DNA of 64,000 nucleotides from Ecdyonurus torrentis (lineage: Eukaryota; Arthropoda; Insecta; Ephemeroptera; Heptageniidae): assembly GCA_949318235.1 (NCBI GenBank), contig OX439130.1, positions 41,355,540 through 41,419,539 of the forward strand, read 5' to 3'. The notes below the pieces were generated by a model that was not told where the DNA came from, made no database searches, and worked only from the letters and a program-made list of their open reading frames with translations. This document shows positions 45,288 to 57,191 of this stretch, piece after piece; the first letter of the stretch is position 1, and each line of letters opens with the position of its first letter. The translations under genes were made by a program, and so were the position numbers.

Positions 45288-45722
45288 GGGGGGGCGTTAG
45301 ATACGCACCAAAAAAGCACCATATCTATTGAAGGATTTATAAACTTAATTTTTATTTTACCCCCAATTCAGCAAGAAGTTATTTGTAATTTTTGCTCAAA
45401 ATTTCACCAGTCCAGCGTCTAATCATTGCAAGGCTCTGTAAAAGTTTCCCAAAATTTAAAGGAAACTTGATTGAGTTTTACGTGAAACTTAAGAAAATTG
45501 AACGTTTTAAGCGCCACCTTGTATCAATTAAATGCATTAAAAATATTTGCAATTTTCAGGGTTAAACCACCCTTAAAAGTATTTTGAAACTATAATTAAA
45601 AAATTGAGTACAAGGCTGAACCACGTCTGCAGGATTAGTGACAATTTGGATGTTTCAACTCAAATAGTATGGGCACCAAAAATTAGTTCCAAACCACCAT
45701 TGTATCAATTTAACGCCCCTCC
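45288..45722 (-). mobile_element. TTAA-flanked non-autonomous element, family C copy 1 (435 bp)
   Basis: TTAA at 45,284-45,287 and 45,723-45,726. Ends are GGGGGGGCGTTAGATACGC on the left and, reverse-complemented, GGAGGGGCGTTAAATTGAT on the right, so the terminal inverted repeat is about 12 bp. The whole unit matches 61,473-61,917 in opposite orientation with moderate divergence. No coding capacity. It lies only 28 bp beyond the giant palindrome. Confidence 0.82.
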
Positions 45723-45726
45723 TTAA

Positions 45727-47291
45727 TTTGGGAGACACAAACAGAATCACCCATGCACTTATTTACTTCATAATGTTTATGTTTTTTTATTTCTTTTCCA
45801 TCTCATGTCTTTAAGGGTTAATAAATCCATACTGTTGCATGTTTGAGCATATAATATATAATCCTCACTATTATTTTCTAATTTTGATTTTTCATTAAAT
45901 TTTCTAACAACTTTTCTCTGAATTTATTCAAATGTTTGAATTGTATTAACTGCATAGCAACCACACAATGCAATGCAATGATTATCACACTTTTTAAGGT
46001 CCGTCATTAATTACTGTATTGTCATTAATAAAAAAAATAATTAAAAATAAATACTACTTTTAAAAAGAATTTCACTTTCATTAGATATTTTTATCAACAA
46101 TTTTCCACGACCATTATAATTAATTTTAGTCACCGCACCTAGAATAAGAAAAACAAGGCTCAGTCATGCAAAAAAATAAAAGCAATGAAGCTGATATTTG
46201 CAACTTGCAATAAGTTAGAAGGACAAGAAATAAAAAGAACAGACAAAAGTTATGAGGAAGCCACAGTGTTCAATCCAGATAAACCGCCTATATGATAATA
46301 AGGTATCCTGTAATATAAATCATACTTTTTTTTTTACTGTTTTATTGCAATTTAATTATAATTGCAAAGTCGTGTGAGATACATTTATTTGCTCTCAATT
46401 TTTTCCTCCTTAAATATGTAATGTACAAGTAGCTTTTCAAGGATAATATGCTAATTAATTTTATGTATTATATATCATATATATAGTTACTAAAATACTT
46501 TTATCTTTATTGTTTATAATTATAAATATGTCTGACTCCAATAAAAGTTTTTTTTATTTATTTATTTTGAAATTTTAGCATTAAATATATTATAGAAATA
46601 TAATAATATATTTAATTTTAGAATCAGTAATACTAATAGCACCAACACAGCAATGTAAGTTATCGGTGAGGCGCGCGGAAAAAGCTTAATTTTCCCTAAT
46701 TTGCTTTCCTTTAACATTGCGGAAACTTTTAATTTTATTTCGTATTTTTATTTTAGAAAACTTCTGCACCAAAGCCGGAAATATTTTAATGAGGGATACT
46801 GGACAAACTTTTAGGCTAACAAACATTTTCACAGCATACGTATTACTTACTGTCATGGTAATTAATGAAAAATAAGTATTTAATATTATTGGTTATTATA
46901 CGATAAGTGGGTGTTTATAATATTATTATTTTTAATATGTTTTTATATTATAATTATATTGCAGAAGGAAAAAGCAAAGCATCAGTTATGGACGACTATA
47001 CATACATATATAATTATATAATATGTCGATCTATATTCTTTTTTTGCATGTATAGTTAATTGACAGCAACTAATTCTTATATTATTATTATTGTTTTTTA
47101 AATTACATATATATGGTATGAAAGTAAAATTGTATACCTAAAAACAGGAAAATTTAAGTATAATAAATATAAATATATTATAAAACATTAAAAAAAAAAA
47201 AAAAAAAAAATGCTGTTCAACAATTGAACGTGTCTGTATAATGTATATGCATGTTAAGTACCGCCTTGTTACGAGATAATTCAGTTATAGT
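45727..47291. other. AT-rich spacer between element clusters
   Basis: No coding exon and no inverted repeat that I can support. There is a short GC-richer patch at 46,660-46,850 and a poly-A tract near 47,190-47,210. Confidence 0.5.
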
Positions 47292-47537
47292 TATAGGGTC
47301 TATGCATTCATGTTAAAGTCGACACCATGTTGGATAACTCAATAACATGGGTGGCATAGGACAAAAAATCATTTTGCCAGTTTAAAAACACTATGCAATA
47401 TTTTTGAGAGCATTGATGCTGTAAATATGTTGAATTAGAATCTCAAGTATGTGAGAAAAATACCAATAACAAAAAATTAACCAATTTCCCAAAGAAACTT
47501 GGCTTAAATGAAGTTTGTCCTATGCTGAGCAATGTTA
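47292..47537 (+). repeat. Diverged direct repeat, left copy
   Basis: Aligns with 50,769-51,012 on the same strand (shared words TATAGGGT, TTTTGCCAG, ATATTTTTGAG, TTGAATTAG, TGAGCAATGTTAT). Further similarity resumes at 47,538-47,590 with 51,680-51,745 (CTCCAGTATGGC, TATGACGTCAT), so the right copy is interrupted by about 660 bp. Confidence 0.65.
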
Positions 47538-47656
47538 TGCACTACTCCAGTATGGCCTCCAAGCGCAATAAATATGACGTCATCCGCATACACCCTATAC
47601 TATATGGTCTGATTTGTTACAAATATTGATAACTTGCCACTTTCCTGTTAAACTCC

Positions 47657-48031
47657 ATGCAGGTTAAAAAAATGCATTGTTGGCTTCAAACGAGTTGCAA
47701 ATTTAATGCTTGGTTATTCCTGTCAATTCAAGAAGCTTGTATAGTATCGATACTCAGTACTCTAAGGGCGCACCATGGACGCTCGGGCAACGAAGAACTG
47801 CATGGCACTTTTAACTATACTGTCCTGTCTGTCGCGGTAAACACTAAGATGCAATGTGTATCGGTCACACTACTCTACACCTTACGATACTCCGACAGTT
47901 CTAATCCAGTCAGTTTACAACGGGTTATAACTTCCCATGGCTCCCTTATACTAAGAATAACTACAAACTCCATGCACTTGCACGTCGCAATAGTCATATG
48001 GTCTTCATATCTTTATTTAAGCTTGACGTGA
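47657..48031 (+). other. Open frame of 124 codons with unusual base balance; not accepted as a gene
   Basis: The ORF from 47,657 to 48,031 translates to a peptide with no motif that I recognise. The stretch 47,640-48,040 is distinctly less AT-rich than its neighbours. It lies between the left direct repeat and a palindrome arm, so it may be the inner part of an old transposon. Flanking near-repeats AACTCCATGCA (47,651 and about 47,967) are present. It could be a decayed coding remnant. Confidence 0.25.
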
Positions 48032-48582
48032 TCTTTGCTGTTAAAGTATGTAAATGATTTTTGCGATTTCCTTACATATCGTTTTCCCCTTTCTAGACAT
48101 TTTTGACGCTCATGACAAGTTTGCAGTTTTCTTATATATAAAAATATTATATCTTACCTTTGTGCAGTCACAAAACCCTTAAAGTGTTGTTTAGAATGTC
48201 CGCATTGAGGAAGTTAACACCTATGTTTGAATACGTCATAAGGAAGAGAAAAGGTAGTAGATAAACTTAGCATAGGCAATTACCTGTGAAACATTGACGT
48301 TTTATTTATAAAAGAAGAATTAAAAAATTTCAATTCTCAACCCTTTGCCGACTGTGACGACATTTGTTTACATCTGAATTTAGATTGTCTTCTGGATATC
48401 AGACGTTCCGATTGCTACTTGAAAGGCGGCAGTTAGTCGTTAATTTTTTTTTTAATTCGTAGCGGTCTTATGAAATCCAGAAGGCATGAAGGGCGGATCC
48501 AGGGGGGGGGCGATCGCCCCCCCCCCCCCCCAACGGTCCACGTGGGCGGAAAAAAAGAGAAAAAAAGAAGAGAGAAAAAGAA

Positions 48583-48585
<3 letters not shown>

Positions 48586-48650
<65 letters not shown>
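48586..48650. repeat. Poly-A tract, 65 bp, inside H1
   Basis: Uninterrupted A run followed by GGAAA units; the length in the assembly may be approximate. Confidence 0.95.
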
Positions 48651-48652
<2 letters not shown>

Positions 48653-48766
48653 AAAGGAAAGGAAAGAAAAGAAAAGAAAAATGATCTCCAAAAAATGAAA
48701 TGAAAATCGCAGCTACAGCGCATTTCTTTTTTATACCTATAATACATAATTCATTTTATTTTTTAA

Positions 48767-49288
48767 GGCCTTACTTTAGGGTAGCAATGTTGTCGTAACA
48801 ATCAATTTTCAGCTCAAATGAAATCTTCCGCAAATAAACCCCCTTTAGCGTGTATAGATACGAAATTTCAAGCTCACCGTGTGCAAAATTAAATTGATCA
48901 ACTTCTCAACAAAATACCAGCGTAATCTGCAGATCTATTCTTTTAATGAATTTGACATTTAAAACAAATTTAACGACATTTTTTTTTAAATAAGAAAAAA
49001 ATTATTGAAGATTGCATATATTAAAATTAAAATGAGTCAAATTTTTTTCTCGGCAAATGCGTTCTTGGAAAAAAATTGAAAGTTATTTTTCATTAAAAGT
49101 TATCTTTAGTATTTTCTTAAACCAATGTAAATTCGCATTAGCAAAGGAGACTTTCCAACACTTTGTTGCACTGTTCAATTGTGACGATAGTTTTTAAGAT
49201 ACAATTGTTTTAATTTCAATTTTGGGTACAGCAACCTGAACTTAATAAAAATGATAACAATAAAAATACACCGCTACAAAGTAGTACC
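48767..49288 (-). mobile_element. TTAA-type non-autonomous element, family B diverged copy (522 bp)
   Basis: TTAA at 48,763-48,766 then GGCCTTACTTTAGGGTAGCA. The right end is CTACAAAGTAGTACC followed by TTAT, a one-base variant of TTAA. Interior matches the family B copy at 57,192-57,854 in reverse orientation, for instance the shared TTTTTTTCTCGGCAAAT and CCGTGTGCAAAATT motifs, but with many substitutions and deletions. It is nested inside the hAT-like element 48,485-50,308. Confidence 0.78.
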
Positions 49289-50768
49289 TTATAATTATTT
49301 TATATACTTTCTTCGCCCCCCGCGCATCCCTCCCTAATAAACTACTTTGTGAGGAAAAATTAGCAAAATAACAAGAATGGACCACTTGCAAGAAACGAAC
49401 TCTTTCAAATAAATTTGAACTTTTCAAGTTCTGCTTTTTAATTTTTTATTATTATTTTTTTTATCTTATTGATCACAGATTAAGGCTATTTTGGTTTAAA
49501 AAATTCTTTGACATTAGATATATCTAAAAACACGTGCAAAAGTATGTCTAATTTCTCCGGAATCGGTCGAGTTGTTTCTCAAAAATCGCAAAAGACGTGT
49601 TTTTCCTCATCAGCGTAATGTTAAATAAGGGGACTCTTAGCTTTCCCCGCGCGCTAAACCGCGGTGAGCTCCATTAAATCTAATGTTTCATGTTCTTGCT
49701 TTTATAATTTTATGTGTATTGTTTTGAACCAATTTTTGTTCAAAAGTCTCATTATTTTAGAAGGTTTTTAAAATTCTGTAGGTAACAAATTTAGTCTCAA
49801 TTGAAAATTTTATGCGAAAATTACATTTGCATGATAACATAAATATGGATAATATTTTTTTCTTTTATATGGGCTCAATTTTTAAATTAAATTTAGGTGG
49901 ATTATTTTTGTCATTAAAAATGTAACGACTTGCTAATCGTTTATTAAACAAATAAATTCTTGTGGTTACTCTGTAATAAGATAAAATTTAAAACATAGAT
50001 TTGGAATTTCAAAAATATAAAATACAAAAAAAGAAGAAAAAAAAAATAAAAAAAAACAGCATATTTGATTTTATATTTTTTGAAGGTTTCAGTTAACAAT
50101 TTGGACGCACATATTTTCCAATGTCATTAAATAAGGGTGGAAAAAAAACGCAATAAAAAAAAATTAAACTAAAATAATTTCAAAATTATTTTCTCAAGTA
50201 TACTATTTTCGCCTGCGGCGGGCTGCCCCCTACCCCCGTCCCCAAACTGGAAAAATTTCCCTGGTGTCGTCCCCCCCCCCCCAAACCAAATCCCTAGATC
50301 CGCCCTTGCCAGAAGGCAAACTCGAAATTCGGATGTAAACAGATGACGTCACAGGCGGTAAAGAGTTGAGAATTGATTTTTTTGTTCTTCTTTTATTAAA
50401 TAAAACGTCAATTTTCCAGGTAATTGCCTATGCTAAGTTTATCTGCTACTTTTTCTCTTTCAAATGACGCATGCTAACATATGGGTTAACTTACGTGTAG
50501 CGTGCATAGACTTCCTCATTTCATAAACTTAATTATTAGCAAATATAGTTATTAAATAAACGGCCTAGAACGCTTAGAATGTGAAATCTGCAAGTTAAAA
50601 TAAAAAACGATAAATTTGTTAATATTCAGACGTGGTTTCGATTTTTTTTTATGATGATTTAGGATACAAGTGTTAGAAATAAACTTCTTGCGATTTTATA
50701 AAATATATCGTGTAACATTTTTAGCTGTAAATGTTAATTTTGTTCAATGGGCAAATATTTAAAAAAAT

Positions 50769-51012
50769 ATAGGGTGTTTGCATTAAAAGCTGACGCCATT
50801 AGTGGGTATATGGAAAAATAAGTACATAATTATATTGTGCTAGTATTTGCCAGGCAAAATGACTAATTTTGCCAGCTTAAAACTAGAAATATTTTTGAGG
50901 TATTTAACAGGTTGAATTAGGTTTTCAGGTATGCGAGATGCGAAAAATAATACTTTCCAAAGAAAATTTCCCAAAACCACATTTTTGTCTTATTTTGAGC
51001 AATGTTATCAAT
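50769..51012 (+). repeat. Diverged direct repeat, right copy
   Basis: Same family as 47,292-47,537 in the same orientation. The following 660 bp contains another palindrome (51,400-51,627), probably the interrupting insertion. Confidence 0.65.
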
Positions 51013-51399
51013 GGGGAGGAAAACTAAAACAATATTTAGCCTCTTCAGTCCCAGACCCTTTTAAACAATATTCACTGTCGTAAATTATAACCACGTTTTT
51101 GTGCGGCTCTCAGAATGACAAAAATATGCCTCTTTTGTCGAAAATTTTTTTTTGTTTTTGTTTTTTGCTTTTTCTTACTTTCACGGACCCTCTACCCATT
51201 CTACTGTACATTGTTCAAAATAGCTTTAAAAAACGCGAAATTTTACTGTTTTTTTTCTGGCACAATTTTCATATTTTTATCTCTATTTTTTCTATTTGTT
51301 TCGATGGTTTAAAGATTTTTTGTCCCTTTTTTTGATGTACAACTCATTATATACTGCGACTGTATAGGGGTAATTTTATTGCATGTTCTGAAATACACT

Positions 51400-51627
51400 A
51401 CACATCGTCCTGAATCGTTTGATATGTAAATTTCTAATTTTTGAGTTTATGAAATATTTTTAATTAATTTTTGAAAGTCGCGAAATGACGTCACAGGCTG
51501 CAACTTTTTCCTATGTCCACATGCAGCCTGTGATGTCATTGTTCGATTTTCAAAAAATAAAAAATAATACTAAATGTACTCAAAAATTAGAAATTCACAT
51601 ATGTATCGATCATTCAGAACAATGTCT
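51400..51627. repeat. Palindrome with short loop; half copy at 54,889-55,002
   Basis: Arms 51,400-51,502 and 51,522-51,627 share TGACGTCACAGGCTGCA with its inverted partner TGCAGCCTGTGATGTCA, and CTCAAAAATTAGAAATTCAC with its complement. A single arm of the same family lies at about 54,889-55,002 inside H3. Confidence 0.72.
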
Positions 51628-51843
51628 TCTTTTAGAATATGAAATTAAATTACCACTAAATTTTTTTGTAGTCTTTTTCATTGCTCCAGTATGGCACCGA
51701 AGACCGAAGCGCATTCAGTATGACGTCATTCGACATACCCATAAAGTCTTCTTATATTATAACTTTCTATACAATTTTAAATTTCAGTTTACAAAATACG
51801 AACTTTTTGTTTGTCAGTTTATGAGGAATAATATATATATATT

Positions 51844-51849
<6 letters not shown>

Positions 51850-51932
<83 letters not shown>
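51850..51932. repeat. (TA)n microsatellite beside H2
   Basis: About 40 TA units just left of the H2 target duplication. Confidence 0.95.
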
Positions 51933-51938
<6 letters not shown>

Positions 51939-51957
51939 TTTTATCAGTCATGGAGTC

Positions 51958-52100
51958 GATACCGAAATTTTCGATACCGATACGATACCGATATTTTTAA
52001 ATTTTCCCGATACCGATACCGATACGATACTGCTTAAAAAAATTTGCTCCGATACGATACCGATACGATACCGATATTTTCCGATACTTTTTCGATATTT
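51958..52100 (+). repeat. Subterminal GATACC/GATACG array, left end of H2
   Basis: Repeated CGATACCGATACGATACCGA-type words with spacing of 6-12 bp, running inward from the left terminal repeat. The mirrored array lies at 53,190-53,345. Candidate transposase-binding subterminal repeats (inference from hAT biology). Confidence 0.8.
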
Positions 52101-52202
52101 TTGCTATATCTCATACAATAAATATTGCACTATAAATTTCATTTTTTTCCTCCTTTGAGACATAAAAATTGGTATCATAAAATCCATGCATATTTTTGCC
52201 AC

Positions 52203-52204
52203 AT

Positions 52205-52259
<55 letters not shown>

Positions 52260-52300
52260 TTCATTTATTTACTTATTTACTCACTTATTTATTTATTTTA
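52203..52300. repeat. (TTTA)n microsatellite inside H2
   Basis: About 24 units, the later ones with substitutions (TTCA, TTAC). Confidence 0.95.
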
Positions 52301-53189
52301 TTCTAATGTTCGTTTGTTAAACTAAAATGACAAAAAAATTACAGTAGATTTAAAAAATATATATATTTCATTCGTTTAATGAAATTATACGATTAGAATA
52401 TCCTCTACTGTTTCCAAGCACTTTTGTTAATTATTTACAAATTAGCAATCTCTTTATTTTGTATAGAAGTAATTTTCAAATATTTAATAAATTTATTTTT
52501 TTTTTTCATGGTATTTTTTTAATTTGCTAAAGTAAACAGGTATCATTAGCTTTCGTATTTATTTTATTGGCTCAAATCATCCCCGCTAAACCAAAGGGGT
52601 TAAAGTCCAAAATTCCCCTCTGGTCGTAAAAATCCTTTGATTTTGTAAACTTTTTAAAAATTTAACCTTGTAAAAAATTTGTACAAAGACATTAATGGAA
52701 GTATGCTACATCTTTTGTAATTTGTAATGCATTGAATTTATATACAATTGCAGTGATTTAAAATGTCAATCATTGACTATATTTTATTGTGATTTCTACC
52801 GGCGCTTTAGTCATTAGGAGAGATCATAGATAGAGTACTACGACCACACGACGGATTTCTCAGAAACTTGGCGACAGTCGATCGCTCATTTTTTTTTTTT
52901 TTTTTTCATAAAAAGAAGAAAAAAGTTTTAACACCGTTTTCTTTATTTTTATTGTATGTAAAATAAAAAAAAAATACTTTTTACCTGGTGGCTTTATAAA
53001 AAGTATAAAATAAAAATACTGTGCACGGCGCCCTACCCTGTTGTTATAGCACAATGAAAAATAAAGGAGTGAATTTTATTGTCCAAGTACGAAAGATAGA
53101 TAATCAGTGGAATGTTCTCGTTGCTTCATTTTTTTTTTTTTTTTTTTTTGTATTTTTACTTTTATTTTATGAGAGAGCAAAAGTCTCAA

Positions 53190-53345
53190 AGTATCGAAAA
53201 AAAGTATCGAAATTCGACGATATTTTGCTGATATCGGTGACCGATACCGATATTCGATACTGAGTTTAAAAAAGGCCCCGATACGATACCGATACGATAA
53301 AAGTATCGGTATAGTATCGGATATCGTATCGCAGTCGATACCGAT
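53190..53345 (-). repeat. Subterminal GATACC/GATACG array, right end of H2
   Basis: TATCGGTATCG-type words in inverted orientation relative to the left array, ending beside the right terminal repeat. Confidence 0.8.
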
Positions 53346-53452
53346 ACTCCATGACTGATTTTTATATAATATATTATTATATTATAAAATAGTGAAAATT
53401 ATCTAACAAGAAAATAATATAATAATAATATAATAATAAGAGAGATAGAGAA

Positions 53453-53795
<343 letters not shown>

Positions 53796-54369
53796 TACCG
53801 CACATTTTCCAGAGGTGTGCGCGTAATTGAAAGCCAATTAATTTATCTGAACTATACAATAGAAAATAAGAATGGTTTGTGCGGTCTATATGTATATACT
53901 CTATATAATATATATTATATAGTTCTATACAATAAAAATATATTAATTTATATTGAGTTGATGAAATATAGCAGATCAACGTCCAGTCAAAAAAAATTGT
54001 TATTATACCTAGAGGGAATATTTTTATTTTATTTTATTGCATACCAAAAATTTGGGAAATCGTGACATATATATCGCATTTCTTTTCATCTTTCGACTTT
54101 CGAGTAACATATATTATGATATATTATTATAGTTTCTGTTCTTGTAAAATTAGATGAATAATTAATATATATATACAGGGTCGGACTGGCTCGAAAAGGC
54201 CCACTCAGGAAGAGACCAGAGAGGGCCCACTGGGGGGGTCTGGGGAGGCGTAGCCACCCCAGCAAAGGGGGGTCCGGGGGGCGAAGCCCCCCGGAAAATT
54301 TTAAAGGCACGCCCCTTTTTTGAGGAAAAAATCAGTTAAAAAGGGTACTTTTATTATTTCTTTGTTTTT

Positions 54370-54370
<1 letters not shown>

Positions 54371-54401
<31 letters not shown>
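54371..54401. repeat. Poly-A tract inside H3
   Basis: About 31 A residues, near the left GC-rich end of the hAT-like element. Confidence 0.93.
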
Positions 54402-54403
<2 letters not shown>

Positions 54404-54888
54404 GTTTTTTCAGTAAAGAAATAAGTTAAATAACAATTTTGCATAATGTTAATATACGATGAAAGAGAGTAAAAAACAAACAAAAAATATAAAAGAACGA
54501 AATATTATCTATTAATTTAGTGAATGTCATATATTTTACTTAAATTTACATAAAATTGTAACATAATATTTTATTTAATTAATCAACATAAATTCAAATG
54601 TGTGCAACTTTTATTTTTGAAATAATTATAGTATCACTAGTATCACATGCAAAACTTATAGCGTGATATTTGTTTGGATCCATGCAGCTTAATCTTTAAA
54701 TATAAACCATAACTTTATTTGTTTCTTTTTAAATTATAGCCAGCATCAATAAGGAATTGGAATCAGAAAAAAAAATCATATTCTAAATGAGAACAATGTA
54801 CCGAATTTCAGAAAATTGAAAAATAACGTAATGTTTGATAACTTTTATATGTCTGGGCATAGGAAAAAGCTGCCAATCATTGTGAGGT

Positions 54889-55002
54889 CATTTTGCGTCT
54901 TTTAAAAATTAATTAAAAATACTAAATGAACTCAAAATACTAAATGAACTAAAAATTAAAAAATTCACATATTTATCGATTTAGGACAATATGTCCTCTT
55001 TT
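54889..55002 (+). repeat. Single-arm relative of the 51.4 kb palindrome
   Basis: Matches the right arm of 51,400-51,627 (words AATACTAAATGAACTCA, AAATTCACATAT, ATCGATTTAGGACAATATGTC). It contains an internal short duplication of AATACTAAATGAACT. Confidence 0.6.
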
Positions 55003-55675
55003 ATAGAATGTTTTTATGAAAAATACCCCTTAAAGTTTCTTGGTATTCCTCTTTGTTCTGTAATAGGTAACAGCTTGATATTTTTTCTTCCACTATAATC
55101 TCTCTCTCTCTTTTTTTTATATATATTTTTTTTTGCGACACGATTGTTAATATTTTTTAGTGTATGAATCAAATATTTCAGTCAATTTTGCATAATTATA
55201 CTTTGTAATGTCTCGTAGATAAGGGAAAAAAAAGAGAAATCTTAAAGGTTGAATACTGGAAAATAAATTAACCTAGGTTTGTGAAGGTGTTGAGGTAAGA
55301 GAATAGTTCATATCGACTAAATCAAATAGTAACCTCGTATCTCAGATTTTGATGTTTTCAAGTTTACAGTAGCACTGTAGCTCAGAAAATTATTACAAAA
55401 AATTAACTTTTATTTTATCCTAAGGCACATGTATTGCACATTACTTCAGCACAGTTTCAAACTTTTCCAGCTGATGGTGTCTTTGTAATTAACTAATTAG
55501 TAACAAAAAATGACTTTTTTTGTGTAATTTTGAAAACAATGATTTGAAAAGTGCATTTCCTCTGAAAGTACATGAGATAAAAATTTCAAATTCAAACAAC
55601 CAATAAAGAAAATATTGATTATTCATGCCATGCATTCAATAAAAAATTGCAACCAACCCCTTTGCCAAAAAATGC

Positions 55676-55976
55676 AAATTCAATTTCAAATTCAAAATTT
55701 CTTTATTTCTCTGTTTCCTTCAATCGTATACAATACACATCGTATTCGTCAAGGTTAATTAACAGACAGAAAAAGTCAAAACACTTACATACTATATGCA
55801 CATTTGGTGCTACTTTTACATTATTCATATTTATATTATTATTAAAATCAATAAAAACATAGCTGTGGGCTCACTCTAGGGCCCTCTGACTTTGTCAATT
55901 GTTTTTTTTTTTTTTTTTTTTTTTTTACTATAAAATATTATTTAAAAATCATAAAATTCTTGTAAGTTGTAAAAGC
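55676..55976 (-). mobile_element. Possible SINE or truncated LINE insertion in the palindrome arm
   Basis: This roughly 300-bp segment is absent from the matching right arm, so it is an insertion. On the minus strand it ends ...AAATTTTGAATTTGAAATTG, the kind of short-period 3' tail seen in several non-LTR retrotransposons and their SINEs. GCAAA occurs at both edges and may be the target duplication. It includes a 23-bp T tract. The family is not identified. Confidence 0.5.
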
Positions 55977-56025
55977 AAAAAACGTAACTTTGTAACTACA
56001 AAGGTTTTAAAGCTGAAAATTACTA

Positions 56026-56317
56026 TAGACCCCTTGCACATCCTTGCGCTTTGTCGCCATGTTTGTGGTGACTAATGCATTGTCCAGCATAGGGGAAACT
56101 TCGTTTTTCCTAATTTTTCACATAAAAAATTGTTTATTTCAACTCAACAAATTTTTCTCATATCCTTCGAGCTTATTAGGAGCTAGAAATAAGGCTTTGA
56201 TTGAGGTTTGAAGCTTCTTTTGCTATTAAAAAAATAAAAATGATGTTTTTCCTATGCTGGCCTATGTATTCCTGACCAACAAAATGGCGGCTCTTAAATA
56301 TGAGTGCAAGCGGTCTA
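56026..56317. mobile_element. Small palindromic element with TA target (about 292 bp)
   Basis: The outer words CTATAGACC and GGTCTATAG mirror each other and continue inward (CCCTTGCAC with GTGCAAGCG; GTCCAGCATAGG with CCTATGCTGGCC; CGCCATG with ATGGCGG). The host palindrome resumes on either side with only TA between, implying a TA duplication as in Tc1/mariner-type elements. Present only in one arm of the host. Confidence 0.65.
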
Positions 56318-57191
56318 TAGGGGTAGAATTGTGTATTGGTAATATGAAACCATTCAAATTATTTTGTGAAGTTATTTGTGCGAGGAAATATATATTTATT
56401 TAAAAAGTATATGTGCTGCGGGCTGCATTTATTAGGCGCTCTCAAGAATTTTACATCATAATTTGGGGTTATTTTAAGGTTATTTCAATTAAAGTATCAA
56501 ATCATTTTTCCAATACAAATTTATGGCTCTAAACTAATTTTCAGCTTCTAAACCCTTGTAGTTTCAAAGTTACGTTTTTTTGCATATTTTGGCAAAGGGG
56601 TTGGTTGCAATTTTTTTTTTGTATGCATGGCATGAATAATCAATATTTCCTTTATTGGTTGTTTTAGTTTGAAATTTTTATCTCATGTACTTTCAGAGGA
56701 AATGCACTTTTCAAATCATTGTTTTCAAAATTACACAAAAAAAATCAATTTTTTGTTACTAATTAGTTAATTACAAAGACACCACCAGTTGGCAAAGTGT
56801 GAAACTGAGCTGAAGTAATGTGCAATACATGTGCCTTAGGATAAAATAAATGTTAATTTTTTGTAAATTTTTTCTGAGCTACAGTGCTACTGTAAACTTG
56901 AAAACATCAAAATCTAAGATTCGAGGTTGTACTATTTGATTGAGTCGATATAGTTCTTGGGCATTAAGTGAAATAAGTTAATATAGTAAATAATTAAGAT
57001 GTGAAACAAATAATAAGTATGCGTGTAATTTGATGGGAATTTTAATTTTTTTAACTCTTTTCCTTTCAACTTTCTTTTTCTTCTTCTCCCTTTTTTTTTT
57101 TTTTTTTTTTTCTTCTTTTCATTTTTGTTTATTAGCGAGCAAAGGGCCCCCAAACCAGGGGGGCCCGGTCAGGAATTCCTGACCAACTTAA

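Larger units (their letters stand above)
48485..50308. mobile_element. hAT-like non-autonomous element H1 (1824 bp)
   Basis: The 8-bp duplication CCAGAAGG flanks it (48,477-48,484 and 50,309-50,316). Ends are CATGAAGGGCGGATCCAGGG and, reverse-complemented, CAAGGGCGGATCTAGGG; the left end has two extra bases. C/G homopolymers lie just inside both ends. Eight-base duplications and CA...TG termini fit the hAT superfamily. No transposase remnant is seen. It contains a 65-bp A tract (48,586-48,650) and the nested family B copy, and itself sits in the loop of a palindrome whose arms are 48,204-48,398 and 50,318-50,520. Confidence 0.8.
48204..50520. repeat. Palindrome with hAT element H1 in its loop
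   Basis: Left arm 48,204-48,398, right arm 50,318-50,520. Paired words include AGATAAACTTAGCATAGGCA with its complement CCTATGCTAAGTTTATCT, and CAATTCTCAAC with GTTGAGAATTG. Arms are about 80-85 percent alike by eye. Without H1 the loop would be about 90 bp. Confidence 0.78.
51945..53357. mobile_element. hAT-like non-autonomous element H2 (1413 bp) with GATACC repeats at both ends
   Basis: The exact 8-bp duplication ATTTTTAT occurs at 51,937-51,944 and 53,358-53,365. The terminal inverted repeat is CAGTCATGGAGT (12 bp). Subterminal arrays of GATACCGATACG-type units occupy about 51,958-52,100 and, inverted, about 53,190-53,345. The interior is AT-rich with a TTTA array and poly-T, with no coding remnant. 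Subterminal short repeats are typical of hAT elements, where they bind transposase. Confidence 0.88.
55301..56958. mobile_element. Palindromic element inside H3, itself interrupted twice
   Basis: Left arm is 55,301-55,675 then 55,977-56,022; right arm is about 56,530-56,958. Shared landmarks are CAACCAACCCCTTTGCCAAA with its complement at about 56,590, and ATTCATGCCATGCAT with ATGCATGGCATGAAT. The arms differ by scattered substitutions, so it is older than the giant palindrome. Its left arm is broken by a 300-bp retrotransposon-like insert and its centre by a TA-flanked palindrome. Confidence 0.82.

Noticed and set aside
48433..48747. Lys-rich / Phe-rich frames around the 65-bp A tract
   Set aside because: Homopolymer translation within the non-autonomous hAT-like element.
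51485..51850. 121-codon plus-strand frame
   Set aside because: It crosses a palindrome arm and then the diverged direct repeat, and ends in a TA microsatellite; no domain recognised.
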